A stretch of DNA of 64,000 nucleotides. Origin: Mycogone perniciosa (Eukaryota > Ascomycota > Sordariomycetes > Hypocreales > Hypocreaceae). Below are positions 45,938-57,569 of the stretch, piece after piece (positions within the stretch are counted from its first letter, which is position 1; every line of letters begins with the position of its first letter). The translations under genes were made by a program, and so were the position numbers. A model generated the notes under the pieces. It made no database searches. It saw nothing but the letters and a program-made list of their open reading frames with translations, and was not told the DNA's origin. Location of the stretch: assembly GCA_025331125.1 (NCBI GenBank), contig JAOALB010000001.1, positions 806,001-870,000 of the forward strand, written 5' to 3'.

Positions 45938-46882
45938 ATGAGACTCGACTTTGCTTTCCTCGCTTTTACCCTCCTCACCACAGCGGCGGCCAACGCTATT
46001 GATGGCCCTCGACGCGTCGTGAGGGTAGATTCTGCCGTCTCTCCGAACGAGCAGGATCTGTTCAAGCGCAAAGGCGGCGGTGGTGGCGGTGGGAGAGGAG
46101 GCGGAGGAGGTGGAGGAGGCAGCTCAAGCGGTGGTGGAAGCAGTGGTGGTGGAAAGGGTGGTGGCAGCAGTGGCGGTTCCGGTGGTTCGAGTAGTTCAGG
46201 CGGAAGACCGTAAGTGCTCTCTCTCTACAGTGTTGGTCACTATCATCAGCTGCTGACTTGAGTCCCCAGAGGTAATCGATCGCCCCAATCCAACGGCGGC
46301 GGCACGTCTGTGGGAGGCAGCGGCCCTCGACCCGCATACGGCGGAGGCCGATATTACGGCGGAGGCTCCACGACGCCCTATCGCTCCGGCGGCATAAGTC
46401 CCCTCGGCATCGTCCCCTTTGCGCTCGCAGGCACGGCGCTCGCCTTCTGGCCCGGCATCTGGCTATACCATGCCTATATGTACCCGTACCACAACCCATA
46501 TCGCTATTACAACGAGTCCAGCAACAGGAATGAGACTCGCAACGTGCTGTGCGGCTGCGAAGAATACGCAGTGTGCGGCTGTGACGACAACAACAACACC
46601 GCATACTACGATAGTCTCATCGGCAACGGCAGCTATGATGCACTCAACAAGAGTGTTGTCAACGTCGCCAAGGTCAACGGTACCGATACCATTCTTATCA
46701 ACGGAACGCTCCCCAACGGTACGACGGCCGATGGTCCAGATTCCGACGACTCCGACGACTCCGACAACTCTCAGGGCTCTGGTTCACCGAACTCCAAGGC
46801 CGCCAGCATGCGGAATCTGGTTGAAACGCTGGGCTATTGGCCAGCCATCGCCACAGTGCTAGTCGCCGTCTTCCTCGCATGA
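45938..46882 (+). CDS. Gly-rich, probably GPI-anchored surface protein
   Basis: Exons are 45938-46209 and 46270-46882 (294 aa). Signal peptide MRLDFAFLAFTLLTTAAANA, then a KR site before a very Gly/Ser-rich tract (about residues 46-125). A hydrophobic stretch PLGIVPFALAGTALAFWPGIWLYH could be a membrane helix. A conserved-looking Cys block follows (VLCGCEEYAVCGCDDNNN), then many N-glycosylation sequons (NGS, NKS, NGT) and an acidic DSDDSDDSDNS run. The C-terminus is a hydrophobic tail WPAIATVLVAVFLA after a small-residue region, which fits GPI attachment. It resembles a fungal Gly-rich family carrying a CGC..CGC-type block (a DUF7732-like region; tentative). Intron 60 bp with branch GCTGAC. 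Role probably at the cell wall or membrane. Confidence 0.82.
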
Positions 46883-47893
46883 GCAATGTCCGTCTTGCTT
46901 GCCTTCTGTTTTCTTTTCTTTTAAATACTTGATGACGTATGTTTTTACTGCTTTACGACAACATATGCCAATGGGCAGAGATGGTTTTGGTGCTCCAAAA
47001 AACTGCCCTTAGCTGGCATATTCATACGGCGATATTTGTGCGGGATGTTTATGGCCCACGAGTTTGACGGCCGGATCTACGACTGAGAGTTGATTCTGGC
47101 GGTTGGTTTCCCGGGCACAGAGCTTACTTAATAGAGTTGGGATGCTTCAGAAGCGGAAATGGGAAATTAAATCCTGTGTCTCGATGTTCATCTGCCCAAC
47201 TGTTTTTGACTGTAGAGAGCATATGGAGAAGGCAGTCTGATTTCTTATGGGACGTTCACGACGCTGAGAGAGGAGCTTCAGAGTAGTTCTCATGGTGAGA
47301 TGAACATTCATGTACGACCAATTTGGCATTTGTAGGGAACATTGCTTCTCTTCCTAAAGCCAACAATGCTGCAACTTTGGCATTTAAAGTGTTGAGTCAA
47401 AACAGATCCAAATCTACATACTGTGAATTGTGGGCGAGGGAGCAGGATAGATAGCTTGGCTTTTGCCACTCTTCGCGTCTTGTTTATTATGGCCGAGGTG
47501 TGGAACTGGAATGGGTCGATAAGGGATGCGGAGTGATAGTACGGAGTACTAGTCGAATTCAAGCATAGAAATACTATTAAGACAGGAGCTCATTTTGCCG
47601 CAGTACTCTGTGATGCTACAGTAACAGTACCATTATTTTGATAAAAATAAAGGTGTTCAAGACCAATAACTACAGTGGTCATCCAACGTGTGACTTGAGA
47701 ATAGGGGAGATTGTGAAGCGATGCCAGATCAAAAGAAGCGTCATGCTTAAGTAAAGCCGGCTTGGCCCGCGTGACATCTCGCCCACTTCAAGCATGCTCC
47801 CACTTGAACCTCTCACATGAGCTCTAGGTGGCATATTTCCGGAACTCTCATACAATTTTCTCAACGAAAAACCATCTCACAAAGGATCACAAA
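46883..47893. other. intergenic, no gene
   Basis: 3' flank of the Gly-rich gene and promoter of the zinc-finger gene. GTACGGAGTAC at 47539-47549. Nothing else seen. Confidence 0.6.
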
Positions 47894-49040
47894 ATGCCAA
47901 ACGATATCGATAAGTCTCTTCTAGATCGGCTACAGGCACTGCGTGGTCCGAGTCCGAATGTGACCCCAGAACGAGCAGCGCCCATTAAGTAAATGATGAG
48001 CCCATGTTTTTTTTTCATTCATTAGTAAACAGGAAGCTAAATGAAAGGATTTATCAAGATTTGATATCGATGTCATCGAGCGGTCGAAAACACCAACGCG
48101 GGAAGATGCACTGGCTGCACGCCTCAAGTCCTTAAGGGCTCATGAGGAGGCATCGCCCTCAGTGTCAACGAGGGGCTCACCAAAGGTGGAGAAGGATGCA
48201 ACACCATCAACATCGACTTCAGCCCAGATTACTGGAACCCCGTCACGATATGAGCCTAAAGCAATACGCGATAGCAGCGATGATGTGGATTTCATGTTCC
48301 AGACAGACGACCAGACATTGGAAGAATTGCTCGGGGGCGAGGGCGAAAACTTGGTGGACGAGCCAAGCGATGAACAGGTCAAAGCGCTTTTAGAAGAGCT
48401 CTCCAAGTTTGTTCCTCAAGATCCCGCAACTGGGGAGAAACGGCATGACAAGGACGATGACGATGACAAGGAGGGAGATTCGGATGCCTCAGATGGCGAG
48501 CACATGCAACGAGAAGTGGACGATGTGATTGCCAGATTCCGCGACGAGGTGGAACTAGATGCCACACTTGGAAGTGGCGACCAACCCGAGAATCAACAGG
48601 AAAATCATCCCCCTGACGCAGATCTCGCACTCCCCTCTCTGCCCTCCAACCTCGACGACCTCCCATCCACATCCTCACCACAGCGGGTCACCAGCGCCGA
48701 CATCGACGACATCACCGCACGCATGGCCGCCCTCCGTGCCCCTAATGATTCTTTCGACCTCCCCTCCGTACCTAGTTCCAAGCCCTCCGCCGGTAAGCCT
48801 ATCAGCCACCTTACCTCCAAGACGGACTACACGGACGAGGACATGGACGGCTGGTGTACCGTCTGTCTTGAGGACGCCACACTACAATGTCCCGGCTGCG
48901 ACGACGATGTCTATTGTGCCCGCTGCTGGAGGGAGATGCACATCGGTCCATCTGCAGGCTTCGACGAGCGAAGTCACAAAGCGGTGCAGTTCACCAAGGC
49001 TAAGAAGAAGGAGAAGCGAAAGGTTGCACTCGGCGCATGA
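47894..49040 (+). CDS. ANCHR/ZFYVE19-like abscission checkpoint regulator with B-box-like zinc finger
   Basis: Exons are 47894-47988 and 48059-49040 (358 aa). The N-terminus SLLDRLQALRG and the later SKTPTREDALAARLKSLRAHEE are MIM-like motifs of this family. Acidic, low-complexity middle. Further helical repeats (EQVKALLEELSKFV, EVDDVIARFRDEVEL, DIDDITARMAALR). The C-terminal zinc domain is WCTVCLEDATLQCPGCDDDVYCARCWREMH. Human ANCHR binds VPS4 and delays abscission under Aurora B control; the fungal role is inferred from the family. Intron 70 bp, donor GTAAAT, acceptor ATCAAG; KF is formed across it. Its stop converges on the LMBD1 gene, 285 bp apart. Confidence 0.85.
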
Positions 49041-49325
49041 CGATGGATGAACATGAACTTTCCTTGTTATTCCCCCTTAGCCAGTCCTAAAAATGCCCTT
49101 AAACCAACATTACCATAAACCATAAACATGTCCTTGCGTTGTTTTTCGTACAAGATACCCACAATATAGAAATACACTCGCTGCCAAACTCCCTTGTACA
49201 AACCTGCAATGCTTTAAACCGAATGACTTTTCGTGCCCAGGAACAATCTGCCTGCCAACCCACATTATGCCAACCCATCCCTTACCCTTATCCCTACCCC
49301 ATGAATGATGAGAAATGAATTTCAA

Positions 49326-51119
49326 CTAAGCGTCTTGCCGGGAGGTTGACCCTCTGCCTGCCTGGCCGTTGTTCCGCTGGCTACTACTGACCTTCCCTCT
49401 GACATCCTGCCATGTTGCGCCAAAGCGGCGTCCTGTCGAGGCCAACAGGCTTTCCTCCTCATCTGCCTCGGCGAATTCATCTATCTCGGCCATATTCACT
49501 CTTGGTGCCCGCACCAGTGCCGTTACAAACACAATGAGGAAAACGGCCATGAATACAAACTGTGCCCAAAAGTTGATGATGCCAAACAGCGGCCATGTAA
49601 TCGAAATGCGATTCAGGAAGGTGGACACCATAGATGGCGTGCATACATCCTTGGCGTGCTTATATGTCAAGGTATCAGAGCATGGGCGAATGAGATCAGG
49701 GCGACCTCTACAGTCGGGTTGAGCTCCTGGGAACTCGGGCTCATTGGTGCAGAATGTCTGCGTTCCGTAGAATGCGTACTGAGGGACCACAAACATGGCA
49801 ACAGCGTAGTTAATGGCTAGGGTGATCAGGACCAACATGACCGTGGCAATGAGAAGGGCTTGCGGAGCAGTTCGGCCTCTGCGAATCTGGAAGATACGGA
49901 TCCAGAGGAATCGGATACCGACGGCGGCAATTCCAGATATGGAGCTGCTGAAGAGGAAAAGGATCAGAAGCGCCATCAAGATGTAGTCGACAGGGAACAC
50001 CTTGGCGGCCTTGACAAAGATCCAGTTCATCGGCTGAAAGATGTGGACCTGACCGAGAATGTATCCGCAGCGTTGCTTACAGAACGAGTTCTTCGCCTTA
50101 TCGATGCCAGTGATGAGCATGGATACCCAGATGAGCACAGAAAAGACTAGCAGTAAGATTCCACCAAGCATCTTGATCGGCCTGAAAAAAGCGCAGAGCT
50201 TGAGCCACGCCTGATACACTCGACTCTTTCCTTCGCCCTGGGCCTCAGCAGCAAGGCGCTCACGCCTCACTAGAGTCTGCTCTTCCCTCACGAGTGCATC
50301 TAGTTCTCGCCTGTCTTTTCTAGACATGCCTTCCCCACGACCGGCATTGCGCAGCTCGAGCTGGCGCTGGCGTTCTCGGTTTTGCTCCAGCTGAGAGGCA
50401 GTCGTCGCAGAGAGTTGTGGGGCCGAGATAGATGGAGCAGATTTGATGAGGGAGACGGGCATAAGGGCCAGACCAGCGCCTGTGTAAAGAACGTACAGGA
50501 TAGTACCAAGGGCCACTAGCAAGCCCAGAGCGAATGTGAGAGCCTTCTCTCCATGGTTCTGCGAAAGCAGTGATTTATAGTAGTCAAGGTCCCAGTGTCC
50601 CTTAGCATCGCCTGCAGCAGGTACAAAGAAGCCTAATAGGAACAGGACGACAACAAGGGCCACGAAGAAGAGTGTATACTTGGCCGCAGCCCAAAACCTG
50701 CTCTTCCATGTGCGTCCCTCCTCTTCGAAAGCGACTTCATCATACTCCTCGTACCAGAAGTAGGCAAAGGGGATAACGAGGAGACATAATACAGCGTCAA
50801 GACTGTAGAGAGTATAGTAGACGATTTTTAGAGTAAGGAGGATATGGGCAACTCGTTCGGGTGTGGCCCAATCTTTCTTGGCTCCGCGACTCGAGGAGCC
50901 TGTGGATGAGACGAGGGCAATGTCGACGGGGAGGAGCAGGACAGTCGCGAGGAGGGAAGCCAAGCTGATTATGGCAACGACACTGACGATAGCGGAACGT
51001 TCGAGAGGCGTTTGCCATGTGAAAGTGGTGATGATGGCGACGATGAGGCAAAGGGCGACTGCAATAGCATAAGCAACCCAGATCAAACTAGCCTGAACGA
51101 GGCCTGCGTCAGCACCCAT
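49326..51119 (-). CDS. LMBD1-type membrane protein (probable lysosomal/vacuolar cobalamin transporter family)
   Basis: Single exon, 597 aa, about nine hydrophobic helices: five near the N-terminus, a long cytosolic loop with charged coiled-coil-like sequence (SQLEQNRERQRQLELR...RKDRRELDALVREEQTLVRRERLAAE), then further helices and an acidic C-tail. VALCLIVAIITTFTWQTPLERSA, SLDAVLCLLVIPFAYFWYEEYDE and PMNWIFVKAAKVFPVDYI match the LMBR1-like/LMBD1 family, annotated in fungi as probable lysosomal cobalamin transporter. Since most fungi do not use cobalamin, its real cargo or partner may differ. It shares a 579-bp divergent promoter with cft1. Confidence 0.9.
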   Translation of the reverse strand: MGADAGLVQASLIWVAYAIAVALCLIVAIITTFTWQTPLERSAIVSVVAIISLASLLATVLLLPVDIALVSSTGSSSRGAKKDWATPERVAHILLTLKIVYYTLYSLDAVLCLLVIPFAYFWYEEYDEVAFEEEGRTWKSRFWAAAKYTLFFVALVVVLFLLGFFVPAAGDAKGHWDLDYYKSLLSQNHGEKALTFALGLLVALGTILYVLYTGAGLALMPVSLIKSAPSISAPQLSATTASQLEQNRERQRQLELRNAGRGEGMSRKDRRELDALVREEQTLVRRERLAAEAQGEGKSRVYQAWLKLCAFFRPIKMLGGILLLVFSVLIWVSMLITGIDKAKNSFCKQRCGYILGQVHIFQPMNWIFVKAAKVFPVDYILMALLILFLFSSSISGIAAVGIRFLWIRIFQIRRGRTAPQALLIATVMLVLITLAINYAVAMFVVPQYAFYGTQTFCTNEPEFPGAQPDCRGRPDLIRPCSDTLTYKHAKDVCTPSMVSTFLNRISITWPLFGIINFWAQFVFMAVFLIVFVTALVRAPRVNMAEIDEFAEADEEESLLASTGRRFGATWQDVRGKVSSSQRNNGQAGRGSTSRQDA

Positions 51120-51698
51120 ATTGGGCTATGGTTGACGGTGGATATTATCACTAGCAGAGCTATGGGATGGATATTCTTGGCAAAAGAAGCATCTGTGATG
51201 ATAAATGTTTCTGTTGTCAAAGGTGGTTGTTGTCTGCTGGGCGCGGTTGAGTGTTGACGGGAATGCAAGTGTTTCGTGCTGGATCGTGACGCAATAGCGG
51301 CATCACCGATAGCTGCGATAGCCAGTTCCCTGTTTTGGAGCTCGTTTCAGAGTCCAACGTCTAGCTCACCCGCTATAGCCTTAGCCCTATGGCGCTACTT
51401 CGTTACAATAGTAGTGCCCTATGCCTTCTTGGGCTATGCGGCTCAGGGTCTCAGCTTAGAGAGCACAGCAGAGCTTGGGCCTTGTGATAGTGGGCCCCTA
51501 GCGAGTTACAGGGTGCGAAGCTGTCGCCTGGGAACGGCGCGGCAGCGCGTTGATCCGCTATTGAGGGACGCCAGTCCAATGCCGACCTGAGCTCCCCAAA
51601 AACACCCACCTCATAGAAATTGTTTTGCGACAGACTGTTCTAAGAGCCACAAAGCTCAATCGGACTTGCGAGACGGTGGAAGAAATGCTCTTGCAGCA
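51120..51698. promoter_or_regulatory. divergent promoter, LMBD1-type gene and cft1
   Basis: 579 bp between two outward start codons (51119 minus, 51699 plus). No coding content. Probably bidirectional. Confidence 0.6.
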
Positions 51699-54600
51699 AT
51701 GCAGGTTTATACCGAGCTCGCGGCTCCCACAGCCGTCACCCACTCGCTGAGCCTTCCTCTGACATCCGCCACGGCCAACAACCTCGTCGTCGCAAAGGGC
51801 TCGCTCCTCCAGATCTTCACGACCAACTCCATATCCGCCGAGCTAGACCCCGAGTTCCCGCCAATCCAATCTCAAAAGCCAGAGCCGCTGTTTGATCGTC
51901 AGGCGAACGACGATGATGGCCTCGAATCTTCCTTTCTCGGCGGTGAGACGATACTCATGCGAACGGATCGGACAAACAACACAAAGCTCGTCCTCGTTGC
52001 AGAGATTCCGCTTGCAGGAACCGTCATTGGACTGGCGAGACTGAAGATCAAGAATACCGTTTCTGGGGGCGAGGCTTTGCTGCTGGCCTACAAGGCTGCT
52101 AAAATGTGTCTTGCTGAGTGGGATTCAAGGAAAAATGCACTCGAGACAATCTCCATTCACTACTACGAGAAAGACGAGCTTCAAGGGGCGCCGTGGGAGG
52201 TCGCGTTTGGGGACTATGTCAATCACCTTGAGGCAGATCCTGGAAGCAGGTGTGCCGCCTTCAAGTTTGGTAACCGAAACCTTGCCATCCTCCCATTCAA
52301 GCGCTCCGAAGAGGACTTGGAAATGGAAGACTGGGATGAGGATCTGGACGGACCTCGTCCTGTCAAGGAGCCCACCGCAACTATCAACGAAGGTAGCGAC
52401 CATGTAGAAGCAGCATATACACCGTCATTTGTCCTGCGTCTGCCTCTCCTAGACCCCAGTCTGCTTCACCCTGTGCACCTCACTTTTCTGCATGAATACC
52501 GAGAGCCCACATTTGGGGTCCTCTCCTCTGGCCAGGCTCCTTCTTCGTCTCTAGGATTGAAAGACCATTTGTCGTATAAGGTGTTTACTCTAGACTTGCA
52601 ACAGAGAGCATCAACGACTATTCTGTCTGTTACTGGACTGCCACGGGATCTTTACAAAGTCATTGCTCTTCCTACGCCTGTTGGCGGGGCTTTACTGGTC
52701 GGGCAAAATGAATTGATACATGTTGATCAATCCGGAAAGCCAAACGGAGTGGCCGTCAATTCAGTGGCAAAGCAGATGACCTCATTTAGTTTGACTGATC
52801 AATCTGATCTGAACCTTCGCCTTGAGGGTTGCGCGATCGAGTTGCTTGCTGTCGAGCTTGGAGAGCTACTTCTGGTCTTGAACGACGGTCGACTAGGCAT
52901 AATTTCTTTCAAGATCGATGGCCGTACAGTGTCAGGCATCAACATCAAACTTGTTGGGGCAGACTGCGGTGGTGATGTAGTTAAGAGTACGGCCTCATGC
53001 ATCTCGCGGTTAGGAAAGAACGCCTTTTTCATCGGCAGCGAGACCGGCGACTCAGTGGTGCTCGGGTGGTCAAGGAAACAGACGCAAGAGAAGCGCAAGA
53101 AATCTCGACTAATTGACCCAGATCTAGCTCTGGATGTGGATGATCTAGATCTCGAAGATGATGAAGAGGATGATGATCTATACGGAACCGATTCAGGGGC
53201 AGCGAAACCTGCTCAGGCTGCTAATGGAGGAGGGGCCAAGTCTGGAGAGGTGACCTTTAGAATACACGATATCCTCCTTAGCATCGCGCCGATACAGGAT
53301 TTCACGTGTGGGAAACCCGCGTTTCCACCGGAGAGCGAGGAGGCCAGCCTCAGCAGGGGGATTTCGGCGGAGCTTCAGCTTGCCTGTGCCGTCGGCCGTG
53401 GCAACGCAGGATCTCTGGCGATCATCAACCGCGAGATACAGCCCAAGGTTATCGGACGCTTTGAATTTCCAGAGGCTAGAGGATTCTGGACAATGTGTGT
53501 GAAGAAGCCAATTCCAAAGTCACTAGGAGCAAATGCCGCTGGGGATTATGACACGCCTGGACATTACGATAAATTCATGATCGTAGCCAAGGTCGACTTG
53601 GATGGGTACGAGACATCAGATGTTTACGCTTTGACTGGGGCCGGGTTTGAGACGTTAAAGGAGACGGAGTTTGAGCCTGCTGCCGGATTTACTGTGGAGG
53701 CTGGCACAATGGGGAAGCAGATGAGGGTTATACAAGTCCTCAAGTCTGAAGTACGGTGTTATGACGGAGGTGAGTTTGAAATGAACAGCGTGGTGGATCA
53801 TATGCTAATAGTCACTACTAGACTTGGGATTGATCCAAATCCTCCCTATGCTCGATGAGGAGACTGGTGCAGAGCCCAGGGCCGTCAGCGCAAGCATCAT
53901 GGATCCTTACCTGCTCATCATCCGGGATGATAGCAGCATTTTTGTGGCGCAGATTGATAGCAACAATGAGATCGAGGAGGTGGAGAAAACTGACAGCAAT
54001 CTACTGTCTACGAAATGGTCGTCAGGATGTCTGTATAGCGACAGCCGGGGAGTCTTCCAGCCATCCTTCGGCGACAAGGGGATAGAGACGGGGGAGAAGA
54101 TTATGATGTTCTTGCTCAGCTCAACGGGGGCGTTACACGTAAGTCTATGATTTGGAGAGAAGCCCAGAACGCCAATGCTAACCCGTCCAGGTATATGCGT
54201 TGCCAGACCTGTCAAAGCCCGTTTATGTGGCTGAGGGTCTCTCGTCAATCCCCCCACATCTTTCTGCGGGCTTCGTAGCCCGGAGGGGTGCAGTTCGAGA
54301 AACATTAGCGGAAATTCTGGTGGCGGATCTTGGGGACGCTGTATCACAGCATCCTTACTTGATTGTATGAACTCCTCCCGTTGGTGTTGTAGCCCACTAA
54401 CAATGAATCGCAGCTACGCCATTCTACTGACGACTTGATCATATATGAACCCATCCGACATCAAGCAGAAGGAGCTGCCTCTGTATTAAAAGATACACTC
54501 TTTTTCAAAAAGTCGGCCAACTCTACCTTGGCTAAGAGCATAGTGGAGGCTGTCCAAGATGACGCCGCTCAGCAACCGCGCTTCGTGCCTCTGAGGGCAT

Positions 54601-56222
54601 GCATCAATGTCGGCGGATACAGCACTGTCTTCCTCCCTGGCCCTTCAAGCGCTTTTATCCTCAAGAGCGGCAAGAGTGTGCCCAGGGTCGTTGGTCTACA
54701 GGGACTTGGCGTGCGAGGGATGAGTACTTTCCACACCGAAGGGTGTGACAGTGGCTTCATATACTCTGACTCTGAAGGCATAGCTAGAGTAACTCAGCTA
54801 CCGAGCAACTCCAACCTGGCTGAGCTGGGTGTATCCGTAAAGAAGATTCCGCTGGACTGCGACGTCCGCCATATCGCCTATCACCACCCAACGGAAACAT
54901 ACATAGCCGGTTGCACCGTCACGGAGCCCTTTGAACTACCAAAGGATGACGACTACCACAAGGAATGGGCAAGGGAAACGCTCACTTTCACGCCGTCGAT
55001 ATCTCGAGGCGTTCTTAAACTCATCAGTCCCGTCACATGGACAGTCATTCACACGGTGGAGCTTGAGCTTTGTGAGTCTATCGAGAGCATGAAGACCCTC
55101 CACCTCGAAGTATCAGAGGAGACCAAGGAACGACGGATGCTCCTCGCCGTGGGCACGGCGTTATCTAAGGGTGAGGATCTTCCTACACGAGGACGCGTGC
55201 AGGTCTACGACATAGTCACCGTCATCCCGGAACCGGGCAAGCCAGAGACAAACAAACGGCTCAAGCTACTTGCCAAGGAGGAGATTCCTCGTGGAGGTGT
55301 GACAGCGCTTTCTGAGATTGGAACCCAGGGTCTCATGTTGGTGGCTCAAGGACAGAAGTGCATGGTTCGTGGCCTCAAAGAGGATGGTTCGCTGCTACCT
55401 GTAGCGTTTCTTGACATGAGCTGCCACGTCTCAACCGTGCGTGAGCTGCCTGGCACTGGTCTCTGCCTCATGGCAGATGCTTTCAAGGGTCTGTGGTTTG
55501 CCGGATACACTGAGGAGCCATACACGTTCAAAGTTCTGGGCAAGAGTAGCGGGAAAGTACCTTTGCTTGTGGCAGACTTTTTGCCTGATGGAGAAGATCT
55601 GTCTATGGTGGCAGCTGACGCAGATGGTGATGTTCATATCCTCGAGTTTAACCCCGAGCGTAAGTCCAAACGATCTCATTCAATGTAATATTGCGCACGG
55701 GATGCTAACCTATTTATAGATCCCAAATCTCTCCAGGGCCATCTCCTGCTCCACCGCACCACCTTCAGCGTAACTCCTAACCCGCCAACTTCAACCCTCC
55801 TCCTCCCACGCACCCTCCCTGCCTCTCATCCATCATCGTCAGACTCCTCCTCACAACCACACATTCTAGTCCTCGCCTCCCCCTCGGGCTCCCTCGCCGC
55901 CCTCACTCCCCTGCCGGAATCTGCCTACCGGCGCCTCCTTTCTGTCACAAACCAGCTCCTACCTGCGCTGGTGCCCCACGGTGGCCTGCACGCCCGTGCA
56001 AACCGCATGCCGGAGGGCGGTGGTGGGTCATCCCGCGTTGTTGGTGTTGAGACGGCTGCGTCAGGCAGAGCAATTGTGGATGGAGCGGTGTTGACAAGGT
56101 GGAATGAGCTTGGTGCTGCGAAGAGAGCCGAAATTGCGACCAAAGGGGGTTATGATGGTGTAGTTGAGATGAGGGAGGAGCTGGAGGCAATTCTGGGATG
56201 GAGTGGGCTGGCGTACATTTGA
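51699..56222 (+). CDS. cft1: CFT1, the CPSF160 subunit of the mRNA cleavage/polyadenylation factor
   Basis: Exons are 51699-53769, 53822-54138, 54191-54364, 54414-55659 and 55720-56222 (1436 aa). Opens MQVYTELAAPTAVTHSL as fungal Cft1 does. Large beta-propeller scaffold: an MMS1-like N-terminal part (LLLAYKAAKMCLAEWD, AFKFGNRNLAILPFKR), an acidic insert (DVDDLDLEDDEEDDDLYG), and a CPSF_A C-terminal part (ILKSGKSVPRVVGLQG, ISRGVLKLISPVTWTVIHTVEL, LLVADFLPDGEDLSMVAADADGDVHILEFNP). With CPF partners it reads the poly(A) signal of pre-mRNA in the nucleus. The four introns are 49-60 bp with strong signals (donors GTGAGT, GTAAGT, GTATGA, GTAAGT; branch CTAAC in the last three). The start is ATG 51699, since upstream in-frame codons have no ATG. 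Confidence 0.95.
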
Positions 56223-56738
56223 TGGGTACGAAGTACACAAGAGAATAAATACATTATTGTTAGCAAGATCTGTGATATTGGTAGGGTGATCTTGGTCGGT
56301 CTGGTGGGGAGCATGATTGCTCTCTCGGGGACATGACTACAAACAAGGTTGATTTCCAATTGCAGTTTGAATTACAAAGAAGTAGTTGTAAGATCTCGCT
56401 GGGTCTAATATATACATGTTGAATCCATTTTGGTTTCCATCTCCCGAAATCATCCATGATCTAGGGCGTCGGTCACCAACGCATCCATTGTATGTATCCA
56501 ACACATCCTATCCAATCGCTTTTTGAAAATATCAACCAATACAAAGGAGCAAGATGGAAAAGAAAAGTAGAGAAAAAGGAAAAAACTTTGACCTGTGCGG
56601 TCACCACGCTAGTGCCTCAAAGCAACACAGTAGGGTATATCATTCATAAAAAAGTCAAAAAAGAAGTATCCAAAAGCTCAACTCAAAGCTTACTCAAGCT
56701 TCAACGCAACGCCAAATCCAATTCTAAGCCACCACTTT
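56223..56738. other. convergent 3' region of cft1 and pal1
   Basis: 516 bp between two stops. A-rich on the plus strand near 56540-56680. No gene. Confidence 0.65.
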
Positions 56739-57569
56739 CTAATGGACCTGGCCGGTTGGGGCGACCTTGCGCCGAAGACCGACAAATCGTCGCTTCAGGC
56801 CATCGCTCAACTTCTTGCCAGCCGAGTTTCGGCGATTCATGTCCGTGCCAGCAGCCATGCTCTCCGGAACAGCAGCAGCGGGAGCGGGAGCGGGAGCAGG
56901 AACAGAATCACCGTTCTCCTTGGAAGAGGACATGAACCGGCTGCGGCGGCGACTGAGAATACCCGATTGCATCTCAATCTCAGCGGACTCATTGCGTGAG
57001 GCGCGCTTCTTCTCCTTGAGGGCCTTTTCGACAGTGTACGAGGGCTCGCCCTTGCCCTTGAGGTCATTGGGGTCATATGAGACGCCGGACCATCGCTTAT
57101 ATGGGCCACCCTTGGCGTCTGGCTCCCGCATCAGGTCTGCGCCCTCTTCGTAGTCCATCACGTTGCCGCTCAGGTCGTAGCCTCCAGAGGGGATGGTGGC
57201 GGTGCCTTGCAGAGGAACGTGGCGCTCGAGACAGTCGACGATGTACTCCCTGGGCGTGGCTCGGATAGCCTCCATGAGGGAGTCACGGACAGCAGCGACT
57301 GGGGAGTATCTCTCGTCTAGGTTTCGGCTTCGGAGGGTGGCGTCATAGGGCCCGCCGTGGTGGTATGTCCCTCCGATGGTGTCGAGCGAGTCGATGATGT
57401 CTGTTTCGGAGACGGTTCTCCGATGACGGCGGGGGCGCTCGGCGGCGCGGGCATCCCGCTTGATGATGTCCAGAGGACGGTGGGACATGTCGCCTGGGAA
57501 TCGCTCGCCAAGAGAGCGGTGGCGAGAGTGATTGGGAGCGTTGTGTTGCTTCGACTGGATAGAATCCAT
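56739..57569 (-). CDS. pal1: Pal1-type cell morphology protein
   Basis: Single exon, 276 aa, start ATG at 57569 (MDSIQSKQHN). The Pal1 block is clear: PLDIIKRDARAAERPRRHRR, TVSETDIIDSLDTIGGTYHHGGPYDAT, NLDERYSPVAAVRDS, EAIRATPREYI and RHVPLQGTATIPSGG, then MDYEEGADLMRE and KRWSGVSYDPNDLKGKGEPSYT. In fission yeast Pal1 localises to growth sites and shapes cylindrical cells; in other yeasts it joins endocytic coats. The C-terminus has an Ala-Pro run (PAPAPAPAAAVP) and a basic end. Possible upstream in-frame residues lie in promoter-like sequence and were left out. Confidence 0.9.
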   Translation of the reverse strand: MDSIQSKQHNAPNHSRHRSLGERFPGDMSHRPLDIIKRDARAAERPRRHRRTVSETDIIDSLDTIGGTYHHGGPYDATLRSRNLDERYSPVAAVRDSLMEAIRATPREYIVDCLERHVPLQGTATIPSGGYDLSGNVMDYEEGADLMREPDAKGGPYKRWSGVSYDPNDLKGKGEPSYTVEKALKEKKRASRNESAEIEMQSGILSRRRSRFMSSSKENGDSVPAPAPAPAAAVPESMAAGTDMNRRNSAGKKLSDGLKRRFVGLRRKVAPTGQVH

